Below are positions 12,533-24,849 of a stretch of 64,000 nucleotides of DNA, in pieces. The stretch is from Aselliscus stoliczkanus. Its lineage: Eukaryota; Chordata; Mammalia; Chiroptera; Hipposideridae. The stretch lies in NCBI GenBank assembly GCA_033961575.1, contig CM066737.1:100902709-100966708 (forward strand), read 5' to 3'. How positions within the stretch are numbered: position 1 is the stretch's first letter; every line of letters starts with the position of its first letter. Made by a program: the position numbers and the translations under genes. Below the pieces are notes generated by a model that was given only the letters and a program-made list of their open reading frames with translations, was not told the origin of the DNA and ran no database searches.

Positions 12533-13912
12533 AGTTTGGGTTTTCTGAGAAGCATATACTAAGAAGGGCTTAGATGTGTAAGAGATTTGTCAAAAGAAAT
12601 TCTTTTGAGGGATAAAGGGAAAGGAAAGAGTAGGAAGAACCGTTAGGCCAAAAGGCAGATTTGCCACCTTTATTAGGAGACGGGGTGGATAGAAGACCTT
12701 CAGCTCATAGCACAGTCCTGAGAAAATCTCAGGTAGGTTGGTGATGAGATCTTGGACAAATATTGCTCAGTAGAGGAATACTGCACTGGGCAGAAATAGT
12801 ATAGAAACAGACCCAGAGGCCTACCCCTAGGGCTGGGCCAGTGTGAGGAGAGGGTCATGGAGAGGACAACTGGAGAAGAGTGTGGCTTGGTGGCTGAGCA
12901 ATGCCTCAGGAACAGGAGGAGCCCTGATGGGAGGGCCCAGCTTCATCTCGGATCCAGCACACAGGTGGTCTGGCTCAGAAATTGGGCAGGGATACTTCTG
13001 GGGTGAAGAGCATCAGGATTCTGCTGGGAGGGGCCGAGGTAGCAGGGGCTGACAGGGAGCAGTCTCATGACAGCACTTGGATATTGACCTGGCACACAGA
13101 GGCCACAAATGCAAAGGACGGCAATAAAAACTGCTAGGCATCCTAGCAAGAAACGTTTTGCTCTTGCTGTCTTTCCCTCCTTCTATAAAATTGTTCTGTT
13201 CATAAAATTCTGTAATTTGAGAACTTTCCCAGTTGAAGAAAAATAACATGAGTACAGTCCATTCTGTATTATACATGGATGTCCTGTTCAGAAATGAGTG
13301 ACCTTGCAACTCCTTTCACCTCTTGCAATGAGAGCAACAGGAACCTTGTCAGTTCCGTTGGAGAGACCTGCCATGCACAAATTGGGCCACACCTGACTTG
13401 TCATCCACACACTGAAGGTTGCAGACACATGCGGTGCATTTTGTGGCACGGACCGTTTGTGCAATCAACGGCCATGTTCTCTTTGTTTATAAATGGTGTG
13501 CTAGCTAGATCAGATAGGGTGTGTCTATGGGGGAATGAATCATTTCCAGCAGCCGATGGGCTAGACGGCTGAGAAAGTCCTCAGCAGCTGTTCTTCCAAG
13601 AGACAACTTGCCCTCACCCAAGTGACAGGCCCAGGGGACTCTGGTTTCAGCAATTGGGAATCTTTAGGAGCCACTGCTCATTGTCCCCATTTAACATAAA
13701 AACTTGTGCTTTGCAGTGTCTCAGCAGCTATTTTTTTAATAATGATTTTGGATAATATTCTCCTTATCACTGTTCACTACTCCAGGGCAACTTTGCCATG
13801 TTTCCTTTCTTACTGGGAGACCAGCCTGGTTCATCTGTGAATGCATTTTTAAGAAAGGGAAAAGAAAGTCTGACACCTGGAAAGAGAACAGAACTTGACA
13901 TGTGTAAAGGTT
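12533..13912. other. Gene-free stretch
   Basis: The left part ('atcagtttgggttttctgagaagc') resembles a dispersed ancient repeat of uncertain class. The rest is unique. Open frames of about 97 codons overlap on opposite strands and look accidental. Confidence 0.4.
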
Positions 13913-13923
13913 TGTGTGTGTGA

Positions 13924-13973
<50 letters not shown>
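13913..13973. repeat. (TG)n microsatellite
   Basis: A run of TG dinucleotides, interrupted once by 'tgaagg' near its left end. The longest uninterrupted part covers roughly 13927-13973. It produces a spurious His/Thr-rich open frame on the minus strand. Confidence 0.97.
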
Positions 13974-13974
<1 letters not shown>

Positions 13975-15836
13975 CTGCCCACACATCTTTGAACATCATT
14001 TTCTCTGATGAAAGGCTAGGTTGTGCAGGGTCATCTCTGAGCTAGCTACCCTTGATCCTTGATGTGCCAGTATTTCAACCGCACTCATGCCAAGGGTGGC
14101 ATCATTATCCCATCTGGTAAAATAATTCACCTCTCCAAAACCAAATCTTGCTCTATTTTCCATTTAACCAAAATCCACTGCCTTATTATTTCATGCCCTT
14201 GACTCCAAATCTCTCTCCTGGCTACAATCTTTGTTTTTGGTCCTTTCTTGGTGACCTATATGGACCCTGCTCTGACTCATGCAACCTGGCTTCTCACTTG
14301 GCTTGTGCAGGGCTCTCCATTGATTCAGACAAACCCTGACAGCCTCAGGTGAGTCACATGGCTCCCACCCCAAGCTGCCCTGTCCACATCCACCTTCCAC
14401 ACAAAAAGGAAAGGTGCATTTGACAGTTATAAGCCTTGTACAAGATAAAGGATATTGAAGCTCCTTAGGAGTAAGAGACCACTAGTGTGAGGGGAGATAA
14501 TGTGAATTAACCATTACTCATGAGGACCACCTACATAGAGAACTGAGGTAGGTTCTGTGGGAGATGTATGCCATAGGTCCCGGCTTGATGCTGACAGTCG
14601 AGTCAGAGAGACTGGACACAACATCAGGGGGAAGATGGCTGCTCCTGATCAAGGGATCCAAGTCCAGAGAGAGAACAGAGCTGGTCAGAGCCCCTCACAC
14701 AGAGCAGTGAGGGATCAGGAGATAGAAAGGCTCCTGGCCCTGAGCACAGGAGTCTCAGCTCTTTGTCAGACGCAGGAACGTGAGGCGCTGCTGAGAGAAA
14801 ACCGCCATGTGCACAGTGGCCTTCAAGGTTCAGCAGGACCGCGTGCTAGTTTAGTTTCCTTCATTTGTCTTTCAAGTCAGATTAAAATATCAATTCCTGA
14901 CTTACTCCCCCACCCCCAACTTGTTTTTGTTAGATCTGTCAACTCCAGATGGCCCTTTCCCCCTCTGGGACTAAGACAAACCAAAACAAAAACCAAACCA
15001 ATCATGTTAATGGATCTGCATCTATCTAGGTAAAATTCTGAAAACAAAAACAAAAACACAACAAAAACCCCACAAAGAACAACCCTATACAATGTGAAAG
15101 CCAAATAATATTGTAAATGGACAAATTATGTTTGCTAGTTAAAGTGGTCTTAATGGCATATGATTAATCCTCCTTATTGTGTAGGTGCATGTGCAATTTT
15201 TACATCTGGATTTTGTGTGTTCAGATCTTCTTAAAGCAGAGTCCTACGGTGTTAAGACTTTGGAGTTTGTATGAATTCTTTTTACCACAGTAATCCTCTT
15301 GTGTGTTCTCTTGGGCTGTAGAATACTCATCCACATTCAGTTGCTTACAATAGTGTTTATGCTTAGTCTCACAGATGTGTAAATTGAGTGGGGATTGACT
15401 GCTCTAGTGTAGGCTCAGTTGGACAATTCTGCTCCAGAGTGCAGATCTAGACTGGCTCGGTCCCTTGATATAGTTAGGCTCCAGTACTAGTCCATGTGTC
15501 TCTCATATTCTTCGGATCAGTGAGCTACTGAAGGAATGTTTTTCCATTTTTGATGACAGATTTACAAAACGGGCAAGCAGAAGCATGCGACATCCTTTAA
15601 GGCCTAGGCTAAGAACTGTCACAGCATTCTTTTGCCTGCATCCTATTAGCAAAGCAAATCGTACAGTCAAGGCCATCAGTGGGGTGGGAACATGTACTTC
15701 ACCTTTCATGAAGCCACAAAGTCTCATGGATGGCACAGGGCATAGGGACATGAAACAGCAAAAGGTTCTAAGCATTCAAGTAATCCGCTGGAACTGGAAG
15801 AAGGGTGGAGAGCCCTTGTGTAGAGAATGACTCAAA
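13974..15836. other. Gene-free stretch
   Basis: Contains a 158-codon open frame (14557-15033, plus) with no recognisable domain, plus A-rich stretches near 15041-15075. No exon structure or repeat family recognised with confidence. Confidence 0.45.
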
Positions 15837-15841
15837 GAAAT

Positions 15842-16238
15842 TGTTTTAGTTTGCCTGGGCTGTCATAACAAAATATTAATACCAGACTGGGTGGCTTAAA
15901 CAACAGAAATCGATTGTCTCCCAGTTCTGGAGGCTGGAACAAGATCAAGGTGTCAGCAGCTTTTGTTTTTACTGAGGATCTCAGATGGCCACCTTCTTGC
16001 TGTATTGTCACATGGTTTTTCTCTCTGTGTGTGTGCATCCCTGGTGTTGCCCTGTGTATTCTAATCACTTCTTGTAAGGACAAAAGTCATATTGGATCAC
16101 AACCCACCCTCATGGCATCATTTTAACCTAATCACCTCCTTAAGTGCCCTATCTCTGAATAAAGAGTCACACTCTGAGCTACTGGGGGTTAGGATTTCAG
16201 CATCTGAATTTTGGGAGGACATAATTCAGCCCATAACA
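15842..16238 (+). mobile_element. MLT1-type solo LTR (ERVL-MaLR)
   Basis: It starts TG and ends CA. Internally 'gggtggcttaaacaacagaaat', 'agttctggaggctgga', 'tattggatcacaacccaccct' and 'cataattcagcccataaca' follow the standard MLT1 order. It is flanked by 5-bp near-identical duplications (gaaat at 15837-15841, ggaat at 16239-16243), as expected for MaLR integration. Only the LTR is present, so the internal region was lost by recombination. Confidence 0.92.
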
Positions 16239-16243
16239 GGAAT

Positions 16244-17984
16244 TATCTTCTAAATAGCTCAAAGAACTTTATAGGTGAATTTACTAAATTGGTCATTACA
16301 AGGTGAGGAATTTAGGGACAAGGGAAGCAGTAGGGGTCCAGATATAGCAATTAGGTGAATTAGACCACCTTGAGAGAGCAGCTATAAAATAAAGACTGGA
16401 ATACAGTTCTCTTGTGAAAGGTGCCTGGAATTTCCCATCGCCTGAGTCTACCTGAGGTACTTATCACTGAAATAAGTCAAATGAAACATAATAGAGAAAT
16501 CAACTTGCTTTTGACAACCAGGGTCTTCTACATATTTTAATTGCACTGACCTCAAATCAGTGCAATTCAGTTAAGTGTTCTGGTCATTATGTCTTGGTCA
16601 ATGATTAAATTCACCAATAAAAATTTCCTGCCAGCAGTAGGGTTTGTCATTTTGAGAGGGGAAAATCTATTCTATAGCATGAATATTTCTAGTGGAAAGG
16701 TATAGGAAGCCCCCAACCTGAGTAGATAGCTCTGCCTACAAGTTAAGAAGACCCGGTGACCTCATTCTTTATATAACAATGAGATCCCAAACAATCAAAA
16801 ACAAAAAACCCGTTATAATTTAAATTAGTAAGCCCAATAACTTAAACTTTACCAAAAGTCACCAAAAGAGAAACAGAGAAGCACATTAATGTAATTAGTA
16901 ATATACTTTATTGTTCATTTAAAGGTGATTTGATCTGTCTGGTTTAAAGATGATAGCTCCTTCCTTAATTTTAAAGAGAAACTCTCCTTTCAGTGGATTA
17001 GGGGCTAGTAATGGATTTTCCAGTAATGAAATTAGTGTTAATGGATCCAATTATTGAAAGGCAATTGTAACCATTTAAAAGCAAAGGAAGGGGAACTCTA
17101 TAATCACAGGCTCCTAAACCTTTTTGTTTTGCTTTTTTTTTTTTTTTTTTTTTTGGCTAAGTTTCCTCTCGTTCTTAAACCCACTGTATTTTTTAACTTT
17201 TGAACTTGTGAGTTGAAGTGGGGAGTGTGGAGAGAATGGCAAGATCCCAATTTGCACTGTAAATATATTTCTTTTTATTGAGTAATTTAAGAATGTCAAG
17301 CATCAGGATTCAAGTGGACACTGAAAAGCTTTAATTTCCTTCCTATTCTTTGGGGAGGCATTAGAAAAAGGGGGGTGAAAAATATAGGAACACTCTTTTG
17401 ATTTTAAAACAAATTATAAAAATTTTCATTGAAATGGATCCAGATTGAATTAGAACATGGACTGAAATAATGCTTACAGAGACTAGCGGTATGCTGCAAA
17501 CTGGTAAATTACCATGCATGGCAGACAAGGATGGCTTTTATTTATTCATTTATTTATTCTTTATGTATGTATGTATTTTTATTTCCCTATTTTGATGATT
17601 CCTATCTTCATGGATGTTGAATTCTCAGGGAGCCACTTATACTAACACTCTGAGCATCTCTCCCAGAAAGAAAAACTAGCATCAAATTAGAATTTCCTCA
17701 ACAAATTGGCACCAAATATGGATAAACAAAATAGAAAACTTTTCTCATTTAGTTTTCTCTCCGTGCCTCTATTTTCATATATTTGTTCCTCTCCTGTCCT
17801 AAGCAAACTGATTTCCAAGTTGTCCAAATCAACACAAAGCTCAAATCAACACAAATATGTTTATTTGATCATCCATCAAACCACCTTTATTTATTTATTT
17901 TTTTATCCTTTTGGGTAGTCTTTCAAATGACATTGATTGGAAACTAATCTTGATCCCTTCTTGATGGAGAATGCACTTTTATTT
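16244..17984. other. Gene-free A+T-rich stretch
   Basis: No gene recognised. A 22-base T run lies at 17133-17154 and simple TTTA-rich sequence at about 17537-17580. Weak direct repetition 'atcaacacaaa' occurs near 17828-17853. Confidence 0.5.
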
Positions 17985-18675
17985 CTTTTTTTTCTTTAAC
18001 ATTTAATTTTTTTGAGTAGATAATACATTCACATGATTCAAAAATCAGAACAACATAAAAAGTTATATATTGAGAGGTCTCACTCCCATTCCTTCCCCTA
18101 TACGTCTGTTACCTGCTCCTTTATCCCCTAAAACTAACCATTTTTATTAATTTCTTATATATCCTCTTACACAATGCAAGCAAATATGAAAATATAGTCT
18201 TATATCCCTCTTTGTTACACAAAAGATAGCATATATGTGGTTCTCTACCTCAATTTTTTCAAGTAGGTGTACAGTCTAGAGTTAGTACCAAATCTGCACT
18301 GGGAGATCTTACTCATTCTTTTTTTTCTTTTTTACATCTGCATACCATTCCTTGTATAGCTATCTCAGAGTTTATTTAATCAGTTCTGTATCAGTTCTGT
18401 ATTTATTGAGATGGGGTTGTCTCAATCTTTTTGCTTTTATAAACAGTACTACAATGAATAACTTGTATATATGTTATTTTATGTCTGTCAATGTGAATCC
18501 ATAGAATAAATTCCAGAAGTGAAATGATTTGGCCAATGGTTAGATATATCGAAATTTTGATGGATATTGTCAATTTTAATTCCATTAGAGTTATGCCATT
18601 GTGGAGTACTGCCCTTACCATCTTCACCCCCAGCAGTATATGAAAGTGCCTGTGTCTCCACAGCATGGTGAGAAG
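17985..18675 (-). repeat. Old L1 3' region including a trace of ORF2 C-terminus
   Basis: Read on the minus strand it runs from the ORF2 C-terminal region into a 3' UTR. The plus text 'ccatagaataaattccagaagtgaaatgatttggccaatgg' corresponds to the conserved C-terminal ORF2 segment. Stops and frameshifts abound, so it is an inert fossil. Confidence 0.65.
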
Positions 18676-18683
18676 TAAATATA

Positions 18684-18991
18684 CAGTTGACCCTTGAACA
18701 ACATGAGTTTCAACTGCACAGGTCCACTTATATGTGGATTTTTTCAATAAATACTGTAAATGTATTTTCTCTTCCTTATAGTTTTCTTAAAGACATTTTC
18801 TTTTTCTCTAGCTTATTATTATAAGAATACAGTATATAATACATATAACATACAAAATATGTCTTAATCGACTATGTTATTGGTAACGCAGTAATTAGTT
18901 AAGTTTTAGGGGAGTCAAAAATTATACACAGATTTTTGACTGCTTGGGGGGATCAACACCCCTAACCCCTGCATTATTCAAGGGTCAAGTG
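18684..18991. mobile_element. Tigger-type MITE (pogo family), about 308 bp
   Basis: Terminal inverted repeats 'cagttgacccttgaacaaca' at the left and 'ttattcaagggtcaagtg' at the right are bounded by TA on both sides (18682-18683 and 18992-18993), the target duplication of pogo/Tc1-mariner elements. The body ('tccacttatatgtggattttttcaataaatac') is typical of Tigger2/MER28-like elements. There is no transposase. Confidence 0.85.
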
Positions 18992-19127
18992 TACTTAGAA
19001 ATCTAAGCTGGTGCTTAAAGTGCTCAACACTCAAACATATTTGCTTACTCTGACTGCCTTCTCTAATGCTATAACTCCAAGTAGCATTGGCTGAACTTTC
19101 TGCTGAGAATAATTTAATCTGTTTATT

Positions 19128-19549
19128 TTATTTTTTAAAGATTTTATTGGGGAATTGGGGAAGGGGAACAGCGTTGGAGAATTGGGGAAGGGGAACAGAC
19201 AAGTTGCTGTCCTTTTGTTCTTCAGTCTAGTTGTGGAGGATGTTGCTTCACTGACCCGTGTTGGTATTATCATTCCACTCTTCCTGGGTGAGACAGTCGC
19301 TCGTCAGCCATTGGACGGCCTCTCACGGCGGCTCACGAAAGCTCACGCCAGCTGCGGGCCAGCCCCATTGCAGCCTATGCTCTTCCTGGCTACTCACGGC
19401 TTCCCAGCTCCAGGTGTAGCTGTTGTTCACCATCTTAGCTGTAGAAGGTGCAGAGTCAGTGGCCCTCATGTGGGATCCGAACTGGGGCCCTGCTACTCAG
19501 AGCTGGCATCCCAAACCAACCCTTAACCAACATGCCACTCAGCCGGCCC
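19128..19549 (-). mobile_element. Long composite T+ SINE
   Basis: The minus-strand element begins with the same tRNA-like head as the short SINEs (complement of 'atgccactcagccggccc'). It continues through about 300 extra bases and ends AATAAAATCTTT then A's (complement of 19138-19149). AATAAA is a polyadenylation signal and TCTTT a pol III terminator, which defines T+ class SINEs. The tail carries a direct repeat of 'attggggaaggggaacag' (19154-19171 and 19181-19198). Target-site duplications near 19115 and 19550 (taatctgtttatt, taatctttttatt) differ by one base. Confidence 0.9.
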
Positions 19550-19562
19550 TAATCTTTTTATT

Positions 19563-20760
19563 GTAAATCTTCTTAATTGTGAAATACAACAGAGAGGGCA
19601 CATAAAACAAGAATGTATAGCTTAATAAATTATTGTAAAATGAGCACACATGAACCACACAACCCAGGTCAAGAAATAGGACACTTACTGCAATCTGTAA
19701 AGGTATTGGTGTGCCTGAGGCTTCCTGCCTTGCAAAAAAGTCAGTATCCTGAGTTTTTTTTTTTTTTTTTGGTATTCAGTTCCTTGTGTTCTTTATACTT
19801 TGACTTTCTATATATTAAAGCTTAATCATTCTAGCTTACTTTTGCCTGGTTTTAAACTTTATATAAATAGAATAATGCAGTCTATACTTCTTTATTGTAA
19901 TAAAATACACATAGTACAAAATTAACCATTATATTAACCATATTTAACTGTACAATTCAGTGATTTAAATACATTCACATTATTGTGCAACTATCACTAC
20001 TATTCATCCCCATAACTCTTTTCATCTTGTAAAACTAAAATTCTATACCCATTAAACACTAACTCATACTCTCACCTCTCCCAGCTCCTGGAAACCAACA
20101 TTCTACTTTCTTCTGTCTCTATGATTCTGACTACTCTTGAGTACCTCATATAACTGGAATCATATAGTATTGTCTTTTTGTGACTGGATTATTTCACTTA
20201 TCATAATGGCTTCAAGGTTCATCCATGTTGTAGCGTATTGCAAAATTTCCTTCCTTTTAAAGGCTAATAATATTCCATTGTATAGATATACTACGTTTGC
20301 TAATCTATTTGTCTGTCAATGGGCACTTAGCTTGCTTCTTGTTTTAGCTATTGTTAATGAATAATGCTGCTATGAACATAGGAATACAAATACCTTTTTG
20401 AGACTTTGTTTTCAATTCTTTTGGCTATATACCCAGAAGTGGAATTTCTGGGTCATATGGTTCATATAAATAGAATATATAGTCTGTACTCTTTTGTGTT
20501 AGACTTGTTTCAGTTAAATATTATTAGTGAGGTGTATCCATGTTGATGTATGTAGCTGCAGTTCATTAATTTTGGGGGCCTATTATTCTATTGTAGGAAT
20601 ATGCTATAATTTACCCATTCTACTCTTAATAGATCTATGAATTGTTTATGATTTGGGTCTAGTATGAACAGTGTTGCTATGAACATTTTGGCGCACGCTT
20701 CTGCTCCATACATTTCTATTTCGTATACACCTAAGATTGGAATTACTGACTCATAAGGAT
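19563..20760 (-). repeat. Old L1 3' region, split by a younger L1
   Basis: Two parts, about 19563-19888 and 20464-20760, read together as one old L1 3' end on the minus strand. The sequence 'atataaatagaataatgcagtctatact' (19861-19888) is repeated with changes at 20464-20490, which marks the target duplication of the L1 inserted between them. Confidence 0.6.
19889..20463 (-). mobile_element. L1 3' fragment nested in an older L1
   Basis: On the minus strand it has the conserved ORF2 C-terminal end (complement of 'ccagaagtggaatttctgggtcatatgg') followed by a 3' UTR. Flanking duplications of about 27 bp bracket it. It is 5' truncated and has no open ORF2. Confidence 0.8.
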
Positions 20761-21016
20761 GTGTACCTTCAGTTTTCGTTGATTTGGATTGTGTTACATT
20801 GAAAATAATGAGAAAACCTGCAAGTTAAACAGATATTGTTTTTGAATTTTATTTTTAAATTCCTTTTAAAAGATAATTTCATTTTTAAGGCCTTGTACCA
20901 TACTTTTGTACTGCTCTTGGTTATATGTACACCCCAAATTTTGTAAGCAAGGTTTCTGTGCTATGCGTAGGACACAGGAAGATGACTGCTGATAAATCCC
21001 TTCTAGACATCTAGAA

Positions 21017-21704
21017 CAAGAGCTAGCAAACTAAAGTCCCACAAATGGTTCTTATAAATAATTATTGGCACAAAGCCACACCCATTCATTTACACATTGT
21101 CTACTGCTGCTTTTGTGCTACAGTGGCAGAGTTGAGTGATTGTGGCAGAGACTATATGGCCTACAAAGCCCAACATATTTACTATCTGGCTATTGCTGCC
21201 ATACCAAATTACCACCAATGTAGTGGCTCAAAACAATGCAAATCCATTATCTTACAGCTCTGTCGGTCAGAAGTCTGACAGGGTCTCACTGGGTTAAAAG
21301 CAAGGTGTTGGTAGGGCTGACATTCTTTTCTGGCAGCTCTAGAGGAAAATCTCTTTCCTTGACTTTTCCAGCTTCTAGGGGCTGCCTGCATTCCTTGACT
21401 CATGGTCCCCTTTCCTCCATCTTCAAAACCTGCAGTGTTGCATTTCTTCCATCATCACATCTCCCTCTGACCACTGCTGGGAACGCTGTTCTAATCTTAA
21501 GGACCCTTGTGAGTATATTGTACCTACTCAGTCTAGGATAAGCTCGCCTTCTCAAGACCCTTAACTTAATCATATCTGTGAAGTCCCTTCTGCCATGTAC
21601 TACTGTAACGTGTTCATAGATTCTGGAGCTAGGACATGGACATCGTGTGGGCCATTATTTTGCCTAGCACACTGGCCTTCACAGAAAGAGTTTGCAGACT
21701 CCTG
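21017..21704 (+). repeat. hAT-Charlie type MITE, split by an LTR
   Basis: The parts are 21017-21190 and 21677-21704. Internal motifs 'aagccacacccattcatttacacattgtct' and 'tatggcctacaaagcc' are typical of a common non-autonomous hAT family. The ends 'caagagctagcaaact' and 'agtttgcagactcctg' are degenerate inverted repeats. Possible 8-bp target duplications are atctagaa (21009-21016) and atcaaaaa (21705-21712). A related copy lies at 58345-58485. Confidence 0.7.
21191..21671 (+). mobile_element. MLT1-like solo LTR inserted in the hAT element
   Basis: The body follows the MaLR pattern: 'tagtggctcaaaacaatgcaaat', 'cttacagctctgtcggtcagaagtctga', 'cttttccagcttctaggggctgcc' and a 3' end 'ccattattttgcctagcaca'. 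A perfect 5-bp duplication CTGGC (21186-21190 and 21672-21676) brackets it. I assign it to the MaLR group; the exact subfamily is uncertain. Confidence 0.7.
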
Positions 21705-21712
21705 ATCAAAAA

Positions 21713-23879
21713 CAAAAGGTTGAGGAATTTCTAGTTGAAATCTAATGTGATTTAATAGGAATATAGCTTCCTATTCAAGCATTTGGCATTTCCATAATCC
21801 CTAGCTTCTCTCCCAATCTACCTAGTCATCCTGGCAAATGAGACAAGTGACAGGGCTACATTATTGACACTTGAGTGCTGTGGAGGAATTAAAATACGGA
21901 CACTCTCTTGATGCCTTTCTCTTGCAAAATTCTCTCTGTCTTTTCTGACTTTCCCAGTGGACTTAAATGTGCGTTTCAGCATCAAATTCAGTCACAATCT
22001 ATCCCAACAGGTCAGCAAATCCTTATTCATCATTTAGTATTCTGACAGGCATTAGCATTTTCCAACTCAGCCGAAAATGACCTCACTGAGATCACATCAG
22101 AAAGCCATATTAAACACGATTGGCAATACAAAGCAATCAAGAGCTACCTTTCCCATATTTACTGACCGTATTAATAATCTGTCAGCCTGTCTGTCTCTTC
22201 CTAGTGCGTTTCCTTAGGAAACAAATATTTAGGAAGCACTATTTCCCTCTCCTTTCCTTCTTGCTTTTCAGCAATCCTATATGATAGTCATCTATTTTTT
22301 TCCTTCTGAATTGCAAGATAATATACCTGTCATAGCATTTGTTGCTAACTGTAATCCCCTCATTATCAGATCTCAAAATGATACTTTGTCTCATTTTGTT
22401 TAAGCCTTTAGCACTTTAAACTGAGAATTCATTCAAACCTCACTTTAAATACTTTTCTAAAGATCTCATTTCTTTACTCATTGTTTTCAATCAGCATGTT
22501 TTGAATGACTTGTCGACTCACCCTTAATGTATCAATTTCTTTGATTTTTCCCCCTGAGGGGGAAAGTTATACTTATAAATCATAAAGGAAAATAAAATGA
22601 TTCCAATATTTTAGACATCTTGTATTTATATATTCAGTGGGGATAGAGCATAAATTTTAGATCAAGTTTTTGAAAGACTGAAACATTAGGATTTCATGTT
22701 TTGTGTGTAATTTAAAAAATCTCTAAGTGAAATTTTCAATCAGAATCTATAAAAGGTAAATTCAAAATTCTTTCCTATTATGTGCAATTAAATGAATGCA
22801 TCTTAAATTTAACCTATTCAAATATGCACAATATAGATATTTCTGAATAAAAATTCCATATTAGGTGGGGTAACCCTATAAGACAGCCGAAGAAATATCA
22901 ACTCCCAAGGATGTCAATAACATGGTGCCAAGTGCTGCCCACTGGGGCCTCTTCTGCTGTAATATTTGGCTGAAAATATAGAAGACGTGCATATCAGTTA
23001 TGCAGCTTACCTGAGACTGGGCGAGATCCCAAATACCCACAGATTATAGGTATCAACCAACAGGTGTTAGTTGGGAGGCGATGACTACAGTAGCAAGATG
23101 ATGGTTTGGGGTAGCCAAAGATAAGTAAATTGCTTACCAAAAGCACTGAGTGACAAGGGCTTTGCTGAAAGTGTCCTTCATTGGGGTGGGGGTGGGAGCA
23201 GCGGGATTGCTGTAGAATCTGGAAGATCCCAATCAAAACAGGGAGTGTGGTAGGGCTGGAACTGGGAGGCACCAATCAGGAGCTGGCAAGGGGGACACAG
23301 CTGGAGAAGGCATTTGGGGGTTAGTTGAATAAGAGTGTCAAGGGAATGTCTGATTTAGATCAGAAATCCCAAGCAAGGTCAAATCATCATTGCTGCATAG
23401 AACAAAGGGTCAATGGGCCTGATTGTCTGAAGGCCCCTCTGGAAGTCCCTTTGGAGGAAACTGGCTCTCCTCAGATTAGAACCTTCACGTGAAAGCAGGA
23501 TGGATGGCAGCATTTAGATTCCAGCATGTTGGGACCCTGAACTAAAATATTTAACAGGAGTGAATGTAAAATTCTGCTTTCAGTTCTAAAACAATTATTT
23601 GCAGAAATAAAGGATGGGGAAGACTTGGCTTAACAAGTCTGTATACAAATTCTGAGGACCTTTTGTTGACCAAAAGTTCAAAATTAGCCAACAGGGAGAA
23701 AAAACTGCCCTCAAACTCAACCTTATCATTTCCTTGACTGTCTCACAAAGGTTTCCTCAAAAACATTTTTGTGGTCAAATTAGTTTGGAAAATACTACAT
23801 GCTCTCTTGGAGATTTATAATGTTTTTAGTTGGTTAAAGGCTCAGAAGAGTTCTGTGGTAAAAACTCTTGATTAACTTT
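21713..23879. other. Gene-free unique stretch
   Basis: A+T-rich in the middle (about 22560-22860), otherwise ordinary. No repeats or exons recognised. Confidence 0.5.
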
Positions 23880-24190
23880 AGTTAATCCAGTGTATCAATC
23901 AGGATAGGACAGGTTATGCTGTAAGAACAAACATTCTTCAACTGTCAGTGGCTTAAAGTAACAAAAGTTTATTTCTTATTTATGCTATGTGTCCATCGGG
24001 GTCAACTGAGGCTCTGTTTCTTGTCATCATTGGACCGAGGCTGAAGGGGCAGTCACCACGTAGAACATTGCAAGTCACACTGTAGCAGAGGGAAAAAAGC
24101 ATATAACGGATGTACTGCTCTTAAAGCTTCTACCTGAGAAATGATACACATGCCTTCTGTTCAGGTTCTATCAACAAAAGAAAGTCATAT
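23880..24190. repeat. Ancient interspersed repeat, class uncertain
   Basis: The phrase 'aggttatgctgtaagaacaaacattcttcaactgtcagtggcttaaagtaacaaaagtttatttctt' looks like a widely dispersed old mammalian repeat, with a later 'cacatgccttctgttcaggttc' section. I cannot name the family reliably. Confidence 0.4.
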
Positions 24191-24269
24191 GGCTACACAT
24201 TACAGGGATACAGTTTTGAACTGGATATGAAGAAAACTTTTCTGAATATTTGAATAAAACCCCCTCATG

Positions 24270-24651
24270 ACCATGGCTTACAAGACCCTATAAAACCTGT
24301 CCCCTATTTTCCACTCCAATCATATCTCACTCCATTCTTTCCTACCTCACTTGATTCTAGGCATGCTCATTTTTCTAAGAATATCTAAAACACATCAGAC
24401 TCTTTTCTGCTACAGGGCTTTTGCACTTTCTGTTCCCTTTTCCTGGAAGGCCCTTTCTTTACTTTTTGTATAGTTAGCTCTGTACCATGCTTCTGAGTTC
24501 ATCTTCAATGTCACTTCCACATGAATGCCTTCCCTGACCATTCACTCTAAATTAATATGGACCACTTGTCACTTATTTTCTCTTATGGAACTCACATATT
24601 TTAGTCTTAGCACTAATCATAAGCTGTAATTACATTGTCTCTATCTGTCTG

Positions 24652-24686
<35 letters not shown>

Positions 24687-24832
24687 CTCTATCTATCTAT
24701 CTATCATCTGACACCTTCATCCACATATAAGTTTCATGTGGGCATACAACTTGTCTATTGTGTTCACTATTTAATCTCTAATACCTTGTACATAGTAGGT
24801 ACTCAGTACAGGTTTGCTGAATGAATACTAAG
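24270..24832 (+). repeat. L2 LINE 3' region with terminal tail
   Basis: The order fits L2: 'ctacagggcttttgcactttctgttccc' from the end of ORF2, 'gaatgccttccctgacc', and a terminal 'catagtaggtactcagtacaggtttgctgaatgaat'. A (TCTA)n microsatellite has expanded inside it. No intact frame remains. Confidence 0.75.
24639..24705. repeat. (TCTA)n microsatellite
   Basis: Roughly 16 tetranucleotide units with interruptions (TCTG near the left, TCTC near 24686). Likely polymorphic. Confidence 0.95.
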
Positions 24833-24849
24833 TTTTTCTACAGTTCCTT

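Noticed and set aside
13736..13999. His/Thr-rich frame on the minus strand
   Set aside because: It is only the translated (TG)n microsatellite.
14557..15033. 158-codon open frame on the plus strand
   Set aside because: Composition looks like translated non-coding DNA, no recognisable motif, and opposite-strand frames overlap its end.
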